28,894 bases of DNA from an uncultured Emergencia sp. (GTDB taxonomy: Bacteria; Bacillota; Clostridia; Peptostreptococcales; Anaerovoracaceae), in NCBI GenBank assembly GCA_937997955.1, contig CALLDR010000125.1:1-28894 (forward strand), in the 5' to 3' direction. Below are positions 1-7,844 of the stretch, one piece after another. A program made the position numbers and the translations under genes. How positions within the stretch are numbered: the stretch's first letter is position 1; each line of letters starts with the position of its first letter. Below the pieces are notes generated by a model. The model was given only the letters and a program-made list of their open reading frames with translations, had not been told where the DNA came from and searched no databases.

Positions 1-1
1 G

Positions 2-652
2 GAAGAGGATTTCCAGAACATATGGAGAAACTACCTGGATCTGGATCGGGACTATGGAAAGATTAAGAGGAAGCTGGCCAAGGACGATCCCGTCATGAGA
101 CGGGCCATCGAGCAGGGCGGCGGCATCCGCATCCTGCGGCAGGATCTGTGGGAAACGATTCTTTCTTTTATAATATCTCAAAACAACCATATCCCCAGAA
201 TCAAAGGCTGCATCGAAAAGCTGGCGGAGCTTTTCGGGCAGCCAGTCGGAACATATGAGGGCCGGGTCTGGCACGATCTCCCCGGCCCGGAGGTGTTGGC
301 AAGCCTGAGCGAGGCCGATCTGGCCGAGGTCAGGCTTGGCTACCGGTCTAAATACATCTTGGGCACGGCAAAGGCTGTGGCCCAAGGCGGGCTGCCGGCG
401 GACGCGGAGAGTCTGGCGGCGCTGCCCGGCGTTGGCCCGAAAGTTGCGGCGTGTATCCTTTTGTTCGGCATGGGGCATTACGAGGCGTTCCCCGTGGACG
501 TGTGGATGGCCCGGGTGATGCACCAGCTTTACGGTCTCGATCAAAAGGATCGTCGGGCCATGGAAACCTATGCGTCAGAGCACTTCGGACGGCTGGGCGG
601 TTTTGCACAGCAATATCTTTTCTATTACATTAGAAACCTGCGTGATAAATAG
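2..652 (+). CDS. 8-oxoguanine DNA glycosylase (OGG type), 5'-truncated by window
   Basis: Base excision repair enzyme that removes oxidised guanine from DNA and nicks the abasic site. The open frame runs in from the left edge, so the true start is outside; 216 residues are visible, whereas whole clostridial OGG proteins are near 290-330. The helix-hairpin-helix GPD motif is clear: LPGVGPKVAAC at about residues 141-151 of the fragment, where the Lys of GPKVA fits the Schiff-base lysine, and PVDVW with the catalytic Asp at about residue 166. The preceding ISQNNHIPRIKG segment is also typical of the OGG family. An internal ATG at 95 exists, but the frame upstream (a DLDRDYGKIKRKLAKDDP segment) matches the family, so the gene starts earlier. 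AlkA-type 3-methyladenine glycosylase is the less likely alternative. Confidence 0.88.
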   Translation, partial: EEDFQNIWRNYLDLDRDYGKIKRKLAKDDPVMRRAIEQGGGIRILRQDLWETILSFIISQNNHIPRIKGCIEKLAELFGQPVGTYEGRVWHDLPGPEVLASLSEADLAEVRLGYRSKYILGTAKAVAQGGLPADAESLAALPGVGPKVAACILLFGMGHYEAFPVDVWMARVMHQLYGLDQKDRRAMETYASEHFGRLGGFAQQYLFYYIRNLRDK

Positions 653-790
653 CAGGGCAGGGGAGAGAAGGGGAGAGGCAGGAAAAAACAAGAAAGCTGC
701 ATATGAAAAAGAATCTATGCGCTGTGGAAATATAATATATATGAGCATACACCGATGAAAGCTTTTGGAGCTGGATCATGGCTGTGAGAT

Positions 791-813
791 AGAGGCCGTG
801 GACGGCTCTTTTT
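791..813 (+). terminator. probable Rho-independent terminator
   Basis: AGAG-G-CCG, loop TGGA, then CGG-CTCT forms a 7-bp stem with one bulged G, followed directly by a run of T. It lies 138 bp after the glycosylase stop and would end that transcript. The stem is short, so this is moderate evidence. Confidence 0.45.
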
Positions 814-944
814 GTGTGCGCTTATTTGTACAGGTTCTGCATAGTCATGGTCTTTGTGTAGCTTTTAAAAGGAACTGTACAGCGCAGCGGCCGCGTAGCT
901 CGGCAATAGTCCGAAAAAATTTAATAATTTCTTCTGCTAAAGTA

Positions 945-974
945 TTGACAAGAATATACGGGAGAGAGTATAAT
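945..974 (+). promoter_or_regulatory. sigma-A promoter of the peptide operon
   Basis: TTGACA at 945-950, an 18-bp spacer and TATAAT at 969-974, both hexamers perfect. The predicted start near 981 gives a 50-nt leader to the NIF3-like gene. All genes up to 10132 follow in one direction with small gaps, so this is probably the main operon promoter. Confidence 0.8.
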
Positions 975-1000
975 GTAGGAGAAAATAGAGTATTTACATT
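972..1000. promoter_or_regulatory. candidate operator, AATGTA-N17-TACATT
   Basis: Perfect 6-bp inverted arms AATGTA (972-977) and TACATT (995-1000) overlap the -10 box and transcription start. The site could bind the RpiR-type regulator encoded two genes downstream, which would then control its own operon. The arms are AT-rich and short, so chance is possible. Confidence 0.3.
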
Positions 1001-1030
1001 AAATTTTTACTATAAAATGGAGTTTATACT

Positions 1031-1873
1031 ATGAATTCAGAAAACGGAACGAAAATTAAAACTGAAAACCAACCCGGAAAAAGGGCGAAGGAGCTTTATT
1101 TAGAGCTAGGACAGTTCTTCAGACCGGAGCTTTATAAAGATATGGCGGCTAATGGGCTGCTTGCGGACCATGCGGACGTGGTCCGTAGGGTCTATACTGC
1201 AACCTTTTCCAGCAGCGAGGTAATCCGTCAGCTACAGGAGAGGGCTGCGACGGATTGCCTTTTGTTCACCCATCATCCGGGGGCGCAGCATCCAGAAAAC
1301 ACGCCGCCGATATACTTCAATGAGACAGAACTGCAGTATATGCGGGAACATCGCATTAGCCATTATAACCTGCATCTGCCGCTGGATCAGGTTAATCCAT
1401 ATTCGCCAGGCGTCAGTCTTGCGAAGGTTATGGGGCTGACACCGTATGAAAGTTTTTTCGAGGAGGGCGGTTCGGTCATGGGATTGATCTGCACAGGTTC
1501 TTTTCAGACCTGTGGCCAGGTGCTGCGAAAGACAGAAGCATTGGTAGGGCATCCTTGCAGGTTGTACAGCTACGGCGAGGAAACGCTGTCTGACGGACGG
1601 ATCGCTTTGATCGCCGGCGGCGCGGAAGGTACGGAGATCTACGAAACGCTGCGGCGAGCAGGGGTTCGACTGCTACTTACCGGAGTAGGATCAAAAGCAG
1701 CAGACTGGTTCGCTCCGTCCCATCGGGCAGCAGAGGCGGCCGGTGTTAGCATTCTGGCTGCAGGCCACTATTCTACAGAAAGCTTTGCTTTGATGGAAGT
1801 CTGCAGGTTTTTCCGTGAGCGAGGTCTTGCGGCTGAGTTTCTGGCAGAAACGCCGCTGTTACTGGATCTGTAG
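1031..1873 (+). CDS. NIF3-like dinuclear metal centre protein
   Basis: Member of the NIF3/YbgI/YqfO family, hexameric proteins with a two-metal site and no firmly known reaction (often labelled GTP cyclohydrolase I type 2 homologue). The 280 residues match the short form without the PII-like insertion. Metal ligands are visible: HH at 81-82 in LLFTHHPG, H115 and D119 in YNLHLPLD, and H246/E250 in AGHYSTES. The start ATG at 1031 has only a weak TGGAG-type ribosome site. It is the first gene of the operon, 38 bp ahead of the regulator gene. Its place in a peptide import/degradation operon suggests a metal-dependent hydrolase role, which is inference. Confidence 0.85.
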   Translation: MNSENGTKIKTENQPGKRAKELYLELGQFFRPELYKDMAANGLLADHADVVRRVYTATFSSSEVIRQLQERAATDCLLFTHHPGAQHPENTPPIYFNETELQYMREHRISHYNLHLPLDQVNPYSPGVSLAKVMGLTPYESFFEEGGSVMGLICTGSFQTCGQVLRKTEALVGHPCRLYSYGEETLSDGRIALIAGGAEGTEIYETLRRAGVRLLLTGVGSKAADWFAPSHRAAEAAGVSILAAGHYSTESFALMEVCRFFRERGLAAEFLAETPLLLDL

Positions 1874-1911
1874 CGGCTTGAAACAAAGCGAGAAAAAAGG
1901 AGTGTGTTTCT

Positions 1912-2796
1912 ATGAATGTTTTAAATGAAATACAGGAATTATTGCCAGAACTGACTAGGACTCAGGCCAAGATCGCCAAGTATGTACTGGACAATCCTGA
2001 GGCTATCTGCTTTTCTTCTTTGAAAAAAGTAGCGGAAGACGTCGGCGTGACAGAGACCACGGTGCTCAGTTTTTGTAAGAAGACAGAGTACGGTTCCTAT
2101 GCCGGTTTGAAAAAAGCCATGCATGAATATCTGAGGGAGAGGCTGTTTTGGAACAGCAAGCTGGAAACTTCCTCCCGGCAGTATGACGCCGATGAGATGA
2201 CTCTGGATGGTATGAAGGAAAACCAGCGCCAACTACTGGAGAACGTCATGGGAGGGCTGGACAGCGGTGAGCTGTTTGCCTTTGTGGAGGATCTTTGCAA
2301 GGCGGAGAATATCTATATCTGCGGCCATGCGGCCTCTCTGACCATAGCTCAGAATCTGCAGCACAAGCTACGGGATACGGGAGCGCTGACCCGGCTGGTG
2401 GATGTCAGCGATTACGCCGAGGTGCTAGATACTTTGACCCGCTTTGATGAAAAAGACGTGTTCGTAATGATCACCCTACCATTTTACTCGGCGCAGACGG
2501 TGGCTATTTCCGAATATCTCCACAACAAAGAGGCAGCTGTGCTGGCAATGACCGACAAAGCGTCGTCGCCGATCGTGCGCAATGCCCGGCATGCGCTGCT
2601 GTGCAGATCGGACAACATGATCTTCCACAACTCTATTTCGCCTATGATTGCAATGGCAGATATCATCGCGTCTGTATATATCCTGCAGAACAAGAAGGAG
2701 TTTGAGGAGTACAACCAGAAAGTGAAGGAGATCGAGGACTTCTTCCAGACATCGACAATACCGGCTTACGATAACGAATACTACTTCAACAGATAA
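1912..2796 (+). CDS. MurR/RpiR-family transcriptional regulator (HTH + SIS)
   Basis: 294 residues with the usual two-part layout. An N-terminal helix-turn-helix at about residues 1-75 has LTRTQAKIAKYVLDNP and VAEDVGVTETTVLSFCKK. A SIS domain covers about 110-250 and has YICGHAASLTIAQNL. SIS domains normally bind phosphosugars or related ligands; here the ligand is unknown and may be a product of the peptide pathway. The ribosome site AAAAGGAG lies upstream with normal spacing. It sits between the NIF3-like gene and the dipeptidase gene and is the only regulator in the operon, so it probably controls it. Confidence 0.88.
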   Translation: MNVLNEIQELLPELTRTQAKIAKYVLDNPEAICFSSLKKVAEDVGVTETTVLSFCKKTEYGSYAGLKKAMHEYLRERLFWNSKLETSSRQYDADEMTLDGMKENQRQLLENVMGGLDSGELFAFVEDLCKAENIYICGHAASLTIAQNLQHKLRDTGALTRLVDVSDYAEVLDTLTRFDEKDVFVMITLPFYSAQTVAISEYLHNKEAAVLAMTDKASSPIVRNARHALLCRSDNMIFHNSISPMIAMADIIASVYILQNKKEFEEYNQKVKEIEDFFQTSTIPAYDNEYYFNR

Positions 2797-2831
2797 TATA
2801 GAAAGATCGCAAAAGAAATGGAGGTATGCGT

Positions 2832-3980
2832 ATGTATCTAATCAGAAACGTGAACCTGTACGATCCCATGCCAAAAGGCGTCTGCGACATTTTGACGGCG
2901 GGCGGGCAGATCGCAGCGGTAGGAAAAGACCTGCGGCCGGCGCTTCCCGGCGTCAAGGAGATCGATGGCAGCGGCATGACGGCGGTTCCCGGGTTCATAG
3001 ACCAGCACGTCCATGTGACGGGCGGCGGGGGCGAAGGCGGTTTCGAGTCACGAACGCCGGAGGTTAACCTGTCGTCTATGATCAAAGCGGGCGTTACCAC
3101 GGTAGTCGGCCTGTTGGGGACGGACAGTTTTACGCGCAGTGTGGAAAGCCTGATCGCAAAAACCAAGGCGCTGAAGCGGGAAGGCATTACCGCCTACTGT
3201 CTCACTGGCGCTTACATCTATCCGTCACCGACGGTGACGGGTTCAGTGGCAAAGGACATCGTCTATATCGACGAGGTGCTGGGCTGTAAGCTGGCGATTT
3301 CCGATCACAGAGGGTCCAGACCGACCAAAGAAGAGCTGATACGGCTGGCATCCGACATCCGTATGGCGGCTTTGGTGTCCGGCAAGCCCGGCGTGCTGCA
3401 TCTTCACGTAGGAGCAATTGGGCGGACTTTGGATGACATAATGGAGATCTGTGAAGAGGCGGAGATCCCCATCAAGCATTTCCGACCGACGCATTTGGAC
3501 TGTCATCCTGCGGCGGCAAAGAGGTTTATGGCAAAGGGCGGCTGGGCAGATTTTACTGCAGAACCATCACAGACTGATGTGCTGCACGCCGTAATCAAAG
3601 AGGCGGGCATCAAAAGGCTGACAGTCAGCTCCGACGCTGGAGGCAGCATACCGGTTTGGAACGAGACGAGGGATGCGGTGGTCGACGTTCTGGTAGGCGG
3701 TATGGAACCGCTGTACGAGATTATCCGCAATCTGGTAGTGGATTTCAATGTTCCTATGGAAGAAGCCATACAGCTGATTACCAGCAACGTGGCAAAGGCT
3801 CTGGAGCTGTATCCGAGAAAAGGCTGCCTGCTAGCTGAGAGCGACGCTGATCTGGTGCTGCTGGACGGCGATCTGCAGGTGGATACGGTTATGGCAAAGG
3901 GCAGGCTGATGATGCGCGGCAAGAAGCTACTGGCCAAGGGTTCTTTTGAACAAGTTCCTTTATATAAAGAGGAGGACTAA
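2832..3980 (+). CDS. iadA: isoaspartyl dipeptidase (beta-aspartyl-peptidase, M38 family)
   Basis: Hydrolyses beta-aspartyl dipeptides that come from damaged proteins. 382 residues, close to the family length of about 390. Metal site residues of the amidohydrolase fold: H59/H61 in DQHVHVTGGGGEGG, K153 in LGCKLAISDHRGS (the carboxylated lysine position), H190/H192 in LHLHVG, H221 in RPTHLD and D268 in SSDAGGS. An ATG at 2826 is also in frame, but it lies 1 nt after the ATGGAGG ribosome site, so the ATG at 2832, 7 nt away, is preferred. The 3' end touches dppB (2-bp gap). The peptide permease genes behind it suggest the enzyme acts on imported peptides. Confidence 0.92.
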   Translation: MYLIRNVNLYDPMPKGVCDILTAGGQIAAVGKDLRPALPGVKEIDGSGMTAVPGFIDQHVHVTGGGGEGGFESRTPEVNLSSMIKAGVTTVVGLLGTDSFTRSVESLIAKTKALKREGITAYCLTGAYIYPSPTVTGSVAKDIVYIDEVLGCKLAISDHRGSRPTKEELIRLASDIRMAALVSGKPGVLHLHVGAIGRTLDDIMEICEEAEIPIKHFRPTHLDCHPAAAKRFMAKGGWADFTAEPSQTDVLHAVIKEAGIKRLTVSSDAGGSIPVWNETRDAVVDVLVGGMEPLYEIIRNLVVDFNVPMEEAIQLITSNVAKALELYPRKGCLLAESDADLVLLDGDLQVDTVMAKGRLMMRGKKLLAKGSFEQVPLYKEED

Positions 3981-3982
3981 AG

Positions 3983-4966
3983 GTGTACAAATATGTTTTG
4001 AAACGATTACTGATGATGATACCGGTGCTGATCGGCGTATCGTTCCTGGTATTCTTCATCTTGGCGGTCTCGCCAGGTGATCCGACCCGTATGATCTTGG
4101 GCCAGCAGGCTTCTGAGGCGGCTGTTCAGGCCATGAGAGAGGAACTGGGTCTGGATCACAATCTATTTGTTCGGTATTTTGATTATATGGTCGATGCGCT
4201 TCACGGAGACTTCGGTACATCCTGGAAGAGCCAGCTTGAGGTGCTGCCGCAGGTGTTGGGATATTTCCCAAACACGGTGATTCTGTCTATCGCGGGTATT
4301 CTGGTGGCGATCCTTATCGGCGTTCCTATCGGTATCCTGTCTGCGAAGAAGCAGTACACCTGGGTGGACAATATCGCTACCGTGCTGGGACTGATTGGCG
4401 TAGCCATGCCAAATTTCTGGCTGGGTCTTTTGCTGGTCATGGTCTTTGCGCTGAATCTGGGATGGCTCCCTGCTTCCGGTATGGGTGAGGGAGCGGCGCT
4501 GCTGCCGAGTCTGATCCTGCCGGCTTTGACCCTGGGCACAGGCTGCGCGGCCAGCATCATGCGTATGACTCGTTCCAGCATGCTGGAATCCATGCGTCAG
4601 GATTACATAGATACAGCTCGTTCCAAAGGTCTGAAGGAAGGCTACATCACTAAGAATCATATGTTTAAAAATGCGTTGATCCCGATCGTGACGGTCATCG
4701 GCCTGCAGTTTGGTATGCTGTTGGGCGGCGCTGCTCTGACAGAGACGATCTTTTCATGGCCAGGATTAGGCCGGTTTATGGTCGAGTCCATTAAAGCAAA
4801 GGATATGCCGATGGTACTGGGATCTGCTATGTTCCTGGCCCTGATGTACTCTGTGGTCAACCTGCTGGTCGACATTCTCTACGCGTATGTCGACCCGAGG
4901 ATCAAAGCGCAATACAACAGTATGGGAGGAGGAAAGAAACGTGGAAAACGCTTTACAAAACAATAA
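3983..4966 (+). CDS. dppB: dipeptide/oligopeptide ABC transporter permease DppB-like
   Basis: Inner membrane permease, 327 residues, of the peptide/nickel ABC importer family. The N-terminal YVLKRLLMMIPVLIGVSFLVF segment is the first transmembrane helix. LGLDHNLFVRYFDYM and LHGDFGTSW are classical DppB loops. The cytoplasmic EAA loop is visible as DYIDTARSKGLKEGYITKNH. The start is GTG at 3983, with GAGGAGG 8 nt upstream. The gene pairs with the next permease, whose start overlaps the end of this one. Confidence 0.92.
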   Translation: MYKYVLKRLLMMIPVLIGVSFLVFFILAVSPGDPTRMILGQQASEAAVQAMREELGLDHNLFVRYFDYMVDALHGDFGTSWKSQLEVLPQVLGYFPNTVILSIAGILVAILIGVPIGILSAKKQYTWVDNIATVLGLIGVAMPNFWLGLLLVMVFALNLGWLPASGMGEGAALLPSLILPALTLGTGCAASIMRMTRSSMLESMRQDYIDTARSKGLKEGYITKNHMFKNALIPIVTVIGLQFGMLLGGAALTETIFSWPGLGRFMVESIKAKDMPMVLGSAMFLALMYSVVNLLVDILYAYVDPRIKAQYNSMGGGKKRGKRFTKQ

Positions 4967-5846
4967 CGGCGAAGTCAAAGCCAGATCTCTGTGGGCAGAC
5001 GCCTGGAGACGCTTTAAGAAGAACAAGATGGCCGTTATCAGTCTGATCTTCCTTCTGTTTCTGGCCGCGATTGGGATTGTAACCCTGATCATCGACTGGG
5101 TGACGGATCAATCTATTTATGATTCTTTGGTCATCAGCCAGAATCTGAGCCAGCGTTTTGAGCCGCCAAGCGGATCCCATATCCTGGGTCTTGATGAATT
5201 CGGAAGGGACATCCTGCTCCGTATCCTGTGGGGAACCAGATATTCGCTCTTTATGAGTATTGCGGCAGTCATCGCCGCAGGCATCGTCGGAACGATCATC
5301 GGTGCTGTGGCAGGTTACTATGGCGGAAAAGTGGACAACGTGATCATGCGTCTGATGGATATCGTACTGTCTTTGCCTTACATGCTGCTGGCCATCGCCA
5401 TTGTGGCGGCCTTGGGGCCGGGGCTGGTCAACGTGCTGATCTCCATCGCCATCGGATACGTTCCGGAGTTCGCTCGTATTATCAGAGCCTCCGTCATGAC
5501 AATCCGGGAGAGAGAATTTGTGGAAGCGGCGAAGGCTGTAGGCGCATCTGATAAAGTTGTGATCTTTCAGCAGATACTGCCTAACGCTATGGCGCCTTTG
5601 ATTGTAGAGGTGACCATGGCTATTGCCGGGGCAATCCTGTCCATTGCGGGACTTTCCTTCCTTGGACTGGGCATTCAGCCGCCGCTGCCTGAGTGGGGCG
5701 CGATGCTGACAAATGCCCGCGGATATATCCGGGACGCATGGCACATTACCGTATTCCCGGGACTGATCATACTGATCACCATTTTGGCGCTGAATATTAT
5801 CGGAGATGGTCTGCGTGACGCACTGGATCCGAAGTTGAAGAACTAA
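4941..5846 (+). CDS. dppC: dipeptide/oligopeptide ABC transporter permease DppC-like
   Basis: Second permease of the importer. The frame is open from an ATG at 4887, but a GTG at 4941 has a very strong GGGAGGAGG ribosome site 8 nt upstream (4924-4932), so this start is chosen, giving 301 residues and a 26-bp overlap with dppB. The protein shows the DppC N-terminal domain (SLWADAWRRFKKNKMAVISL with helix 1), the GLDEFGRDILLRILWGTRYSL motif and the EAA loop EREFVEAAKAVGASDKVVIF. Overlap of the genes suggests coupled translation. Confidence 0.9.
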   Translation: MENALQNNNGEVKARSLWADAWRRFKKNKMAVISLIFLLFLAAIGIVTLIIDWVTDQSIYDSLVISQNLSQRFEPPSGSHILGLDEFGRDILLRILWGTRYSLFMSIAAVIAAGIVGTIIGAVAGYYGGKVDNVIMRLMDIVLSLPYMLLAIAIVAALGPGLVNVLISIAIGYVPEFARIIRASVMTIREREFVEAAKAVGASDKVVIFQQILPNAMAPLIVEVTMAIAGAILSIAGLSFLGLGIQPPLPEWGAMLTNARGYIRDAWHITVFPGLIILITILALNIIGDGLRDALDPKLKN

Positions 5847-5862
5847 TATAAGGAAGAAAACT

Positions 5863-6849
5863 ATGGATAATATTTTAGAAATCAAAGATCTGGTTGTTCG
5901 TTATGAGACGGAGGATGGCATTGTCAGAGCGGTCAACTCGGTAAACCTGGCTTTACAGCAGGGAGCGGCCGTAGGGTTGGTCGGCGAAACCGGTGCCGGT
6001 AAGACGACTCTGGCGAAATCCATTCTGCGTCTGATCCAATGGCCGCCGGGCAGGATTGTCAGTGGCGAGATTTTCTACCGTGGACAGGATCTGACCAAGA
6101 TTACGGAAGAAGAGATGTGCAAAATCAGAGGAAACGAGATCTCTATGATCTTCCAGGACCCGATGACGGCTCTAAATCCAGTCATGACGGTTGGAAAGCA
6201 GATCTCCGAAGTCATTGTGGCACATGAAAAAGTTTCGGATGATGAGGCAAATGAGAAGATGCGGGAGATGCTGGTTATGGTAGGCATTGATCCAGACAGA
6301 GCAGGAGAGTATCCACACCAGTTTTCCGGCGGTATGAAGCAGAGAGTAGTAATCGCTATTGCGCTTGCCTGCAATCCGAATCTGCTGGTGGCCGATGAGC
6401 CGACCACAGCGCTGGACGTGACCATTCAGGCACAGGTTTTGGATCTGATCAAAAATCTGAGGGAGCAGCTGGGCACATCGATGCTTCTGATCACCCATGA
6501 CCTGGGAGTGGTAGCGCAGAACTGTGAGTATGTAGCTATCATGTATGCTGGTGAGATCGTGGAGCAGGGCAGCCTGCGGGACGTGTTTAAGAACGGCGTG
6601 CATCCGTATACGCAGGGGTTGTTTGATTCCATTCCGAAGCTTAACGAGGATGTGGACAGACTGCAGCCGATTGACGGACTGATGCCCGACCCGGCGAACC
6701 TGCCGGAAGGATGTAAGTTTCACCCGAGATGCAAGTTTGCAAAAGATGTCTGTAGCTATAAAGCGCCGGAGAACGTGGAACTGGGCAACGGGCATACTGT
6801 CTGCTGTCATCGCTTTGGCGATGAGAGAGACGCATGGAAAGGAGCGTGA
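5863..6849 (+). CDS. dppD: peptide ABC transporter ATP-binding protein DppD-like
   Basis: ATPase subunit, 328 residues. Walker A GETGAGKTT at 41-49, Q-loop FQDPMTALNP near 97-106, intact signature FSGGMKQR at 154-161, Walker B LLVADEPT at 174-181 and H-loop His212. The C-terminal oligopeptide-transporter extension carries a cysteine cluster (C284, C290, C297, C314/C315), the known place of an iron-sulfur site in several DppD/OppD proteins. It follows dppC by 16 bp and precedes dppF by 6 bp. Confidence 0.92.
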   Translation: MDNILEIKDLVVRYETEDGIVRAVNSVNLALQQGAAVGLVGETGAGKTTLAKSILRLIQWPPGRIVSGEIFYRGQDLTKITEEEMCKIRGNEISMIFQDPMTALNPVMTVGKQISEVIVAHEKVSDDEANEKMREMLVMVGIDPDRAGEYPHQFSGGMKQRVVIAIALACNPNLLVADEPTTALDVTIQAQVLDLIKNLREQLGTSMLLITHDLGVVAQNCEYVAIMYAGEIVEQGSLRDVFKNGVHPYTQGLFDSIPKLNEDVDRLQPIDGLMPDPANLPEGCKFHPRCKFAKDVCSYKAPENVELGNGHTVCCHRFGDERDAWKGA

Positions 6850-6855
6850 TGACAG

Positions 6856-7830
6856 ATGAGTAAGGAAACATTGCTTGAAGTCAGGCACCTGAAGAAGTAT
6901 TTCTCTACTCCTGCTGGACAGCTCCACGCCGTGGACGACGTCAACTTTGATATTGCAAAAGGAGAAACCCTTGGCGTGGTCGGTGAGTCCGGCTGCGGGA
7001 AATCCACCCTGGGCAGAGCTGTTTTGCGGCTCCACGAGCCTACCTCTGGAGAGGTGTTGTTCCGGGGTGAGAATATCCTGCAGTATAACAAGAACCAGAT
7101 GAAAGAACTGAAGAAAGACATGCAGCTGATCTTCCAGGATCCGTTTTCATCGCTGAATCCACGTATGACTGTCAGTCAGGCCATCGCCCTGCCGCTGATC
7201 ATTCAGGGCGTTATTCGAAAGAAGGACAAGGCGGCCTTGGCGAAGCGAGTCAGGGAACTGATGGATTTGGTGGGCCTGGCCCAGCGTTTCGTCAATTCCT
7301 ATCCGCATGAGCTGGACGGCGGAAGAAGGCAGAGAATTGGCATCGCCAGAGCTCTGTCGCTGCATCCGCAGTTTATCGTCTGCGACGAGCCGGTATCAGC
7401 ACTGGACGTTTCCATTCAGGCGCAGATATTGAACCTGATGCAGGACCTGCAGAGAGATATGGGACTGACTTATATGTTCATCACCCACGACCTGTCTGTA
7501 GTAAGGCATCTGGCGGATAAGATCATGGTCATGTATTTGGGAACTGTGGTAGAATACTGCGATGTGAAGCAACTATTCGCAAGACCGCTCCATCCGTACA
7601 CTAAGGCCTTGCTATCCGCAATCCCGATCCCAGATCCGGATGTGGAGATGGAGAGGATCATTTTAAAGGGGGAGATCAGTTCGCCGATCAATCCGAAGCC
7701 TGGATGCCGGTTTGCGGGACGGTGCATTTACGCTACCGAAGCCTGCCGGGGCCAGGATATTCCGTTGGTGGAAAGCGAGCTGGGACATTTTACGGCCTGT
7801 GCCCGCATTCATGAAATAAACAATATTTAA
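6856..7830 (+). CDS. dppF: peptide ABC transporter ATP-binding protein DppF-like, variant signature motif
   Basis: Second ATPase subunit, 324 residues. Walker A GESGCGKST at 43-51, Q-loop FQDPFSSLNP, Walker B FIVCDEPV at 173-180 and the C-terminal oligopeptide extension with GCRFAGRC. The ABC signature reads LDGGRRQR (153-160) where LSGGQ is usual. Asp for the conserved Ser means this half may have a degenerate ATP site, while DppD keeps a normal motif. Similar variants occur in some DppF/GsiA relatives, so this is not a pseudogene sign. The ATG at 6856 is preceded by AAAGGAG. Confidence 0.9.
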   Translation: MSKETLLEVRHLKKYFSTPAGQLHAVDDVNFDIAKGETLGVVGESGCGKSTLGRAVLRLHEPTSGEVLFRGENILQYNKNQMKELKKDMQLIFQDPFSSLNPRMTVSQAIALPLIIQGVIRKKDKAALAKRVRELMDLVGLAQRFVNSYPHELDGGRRQRIGIARALSLHPQFIVCDEPVSALDVSIQAQILNLMQDLQRDMGLTYMFITHDLSVVRHLADKIMVMYLGTVVEYCDVKQLFARPLHPYTKALLSAIPIPDPDVEMERIILKGEISSPINPKPGCRFAGRCIYATEACRGQDIPLVESELGHFTACARIHEINNI

Positions 7831-7844
7831 GGAGGAAGTTTAAA

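Larger units (their letters stand above)
653..1030. other. intergenic region with terminator and operon promoter
   Basis: The gap between the glycosylase gene and the peptide operon holds a probable terminator (791-813), a strong promoter (945-974) and a candidate operator (972-1000). Short open frames here (for example 765-1034) lack a ribosome site and any recognisable motif, so I treat the stretch as non-coding. Confidence 0.6.

Noticed and set aside
765..1034. 89-codon open frame before the NIF3-like gene
   Set aside because: It overlaps the operon promoter and start region, lacks a ribosome site and has no recognisable motif.
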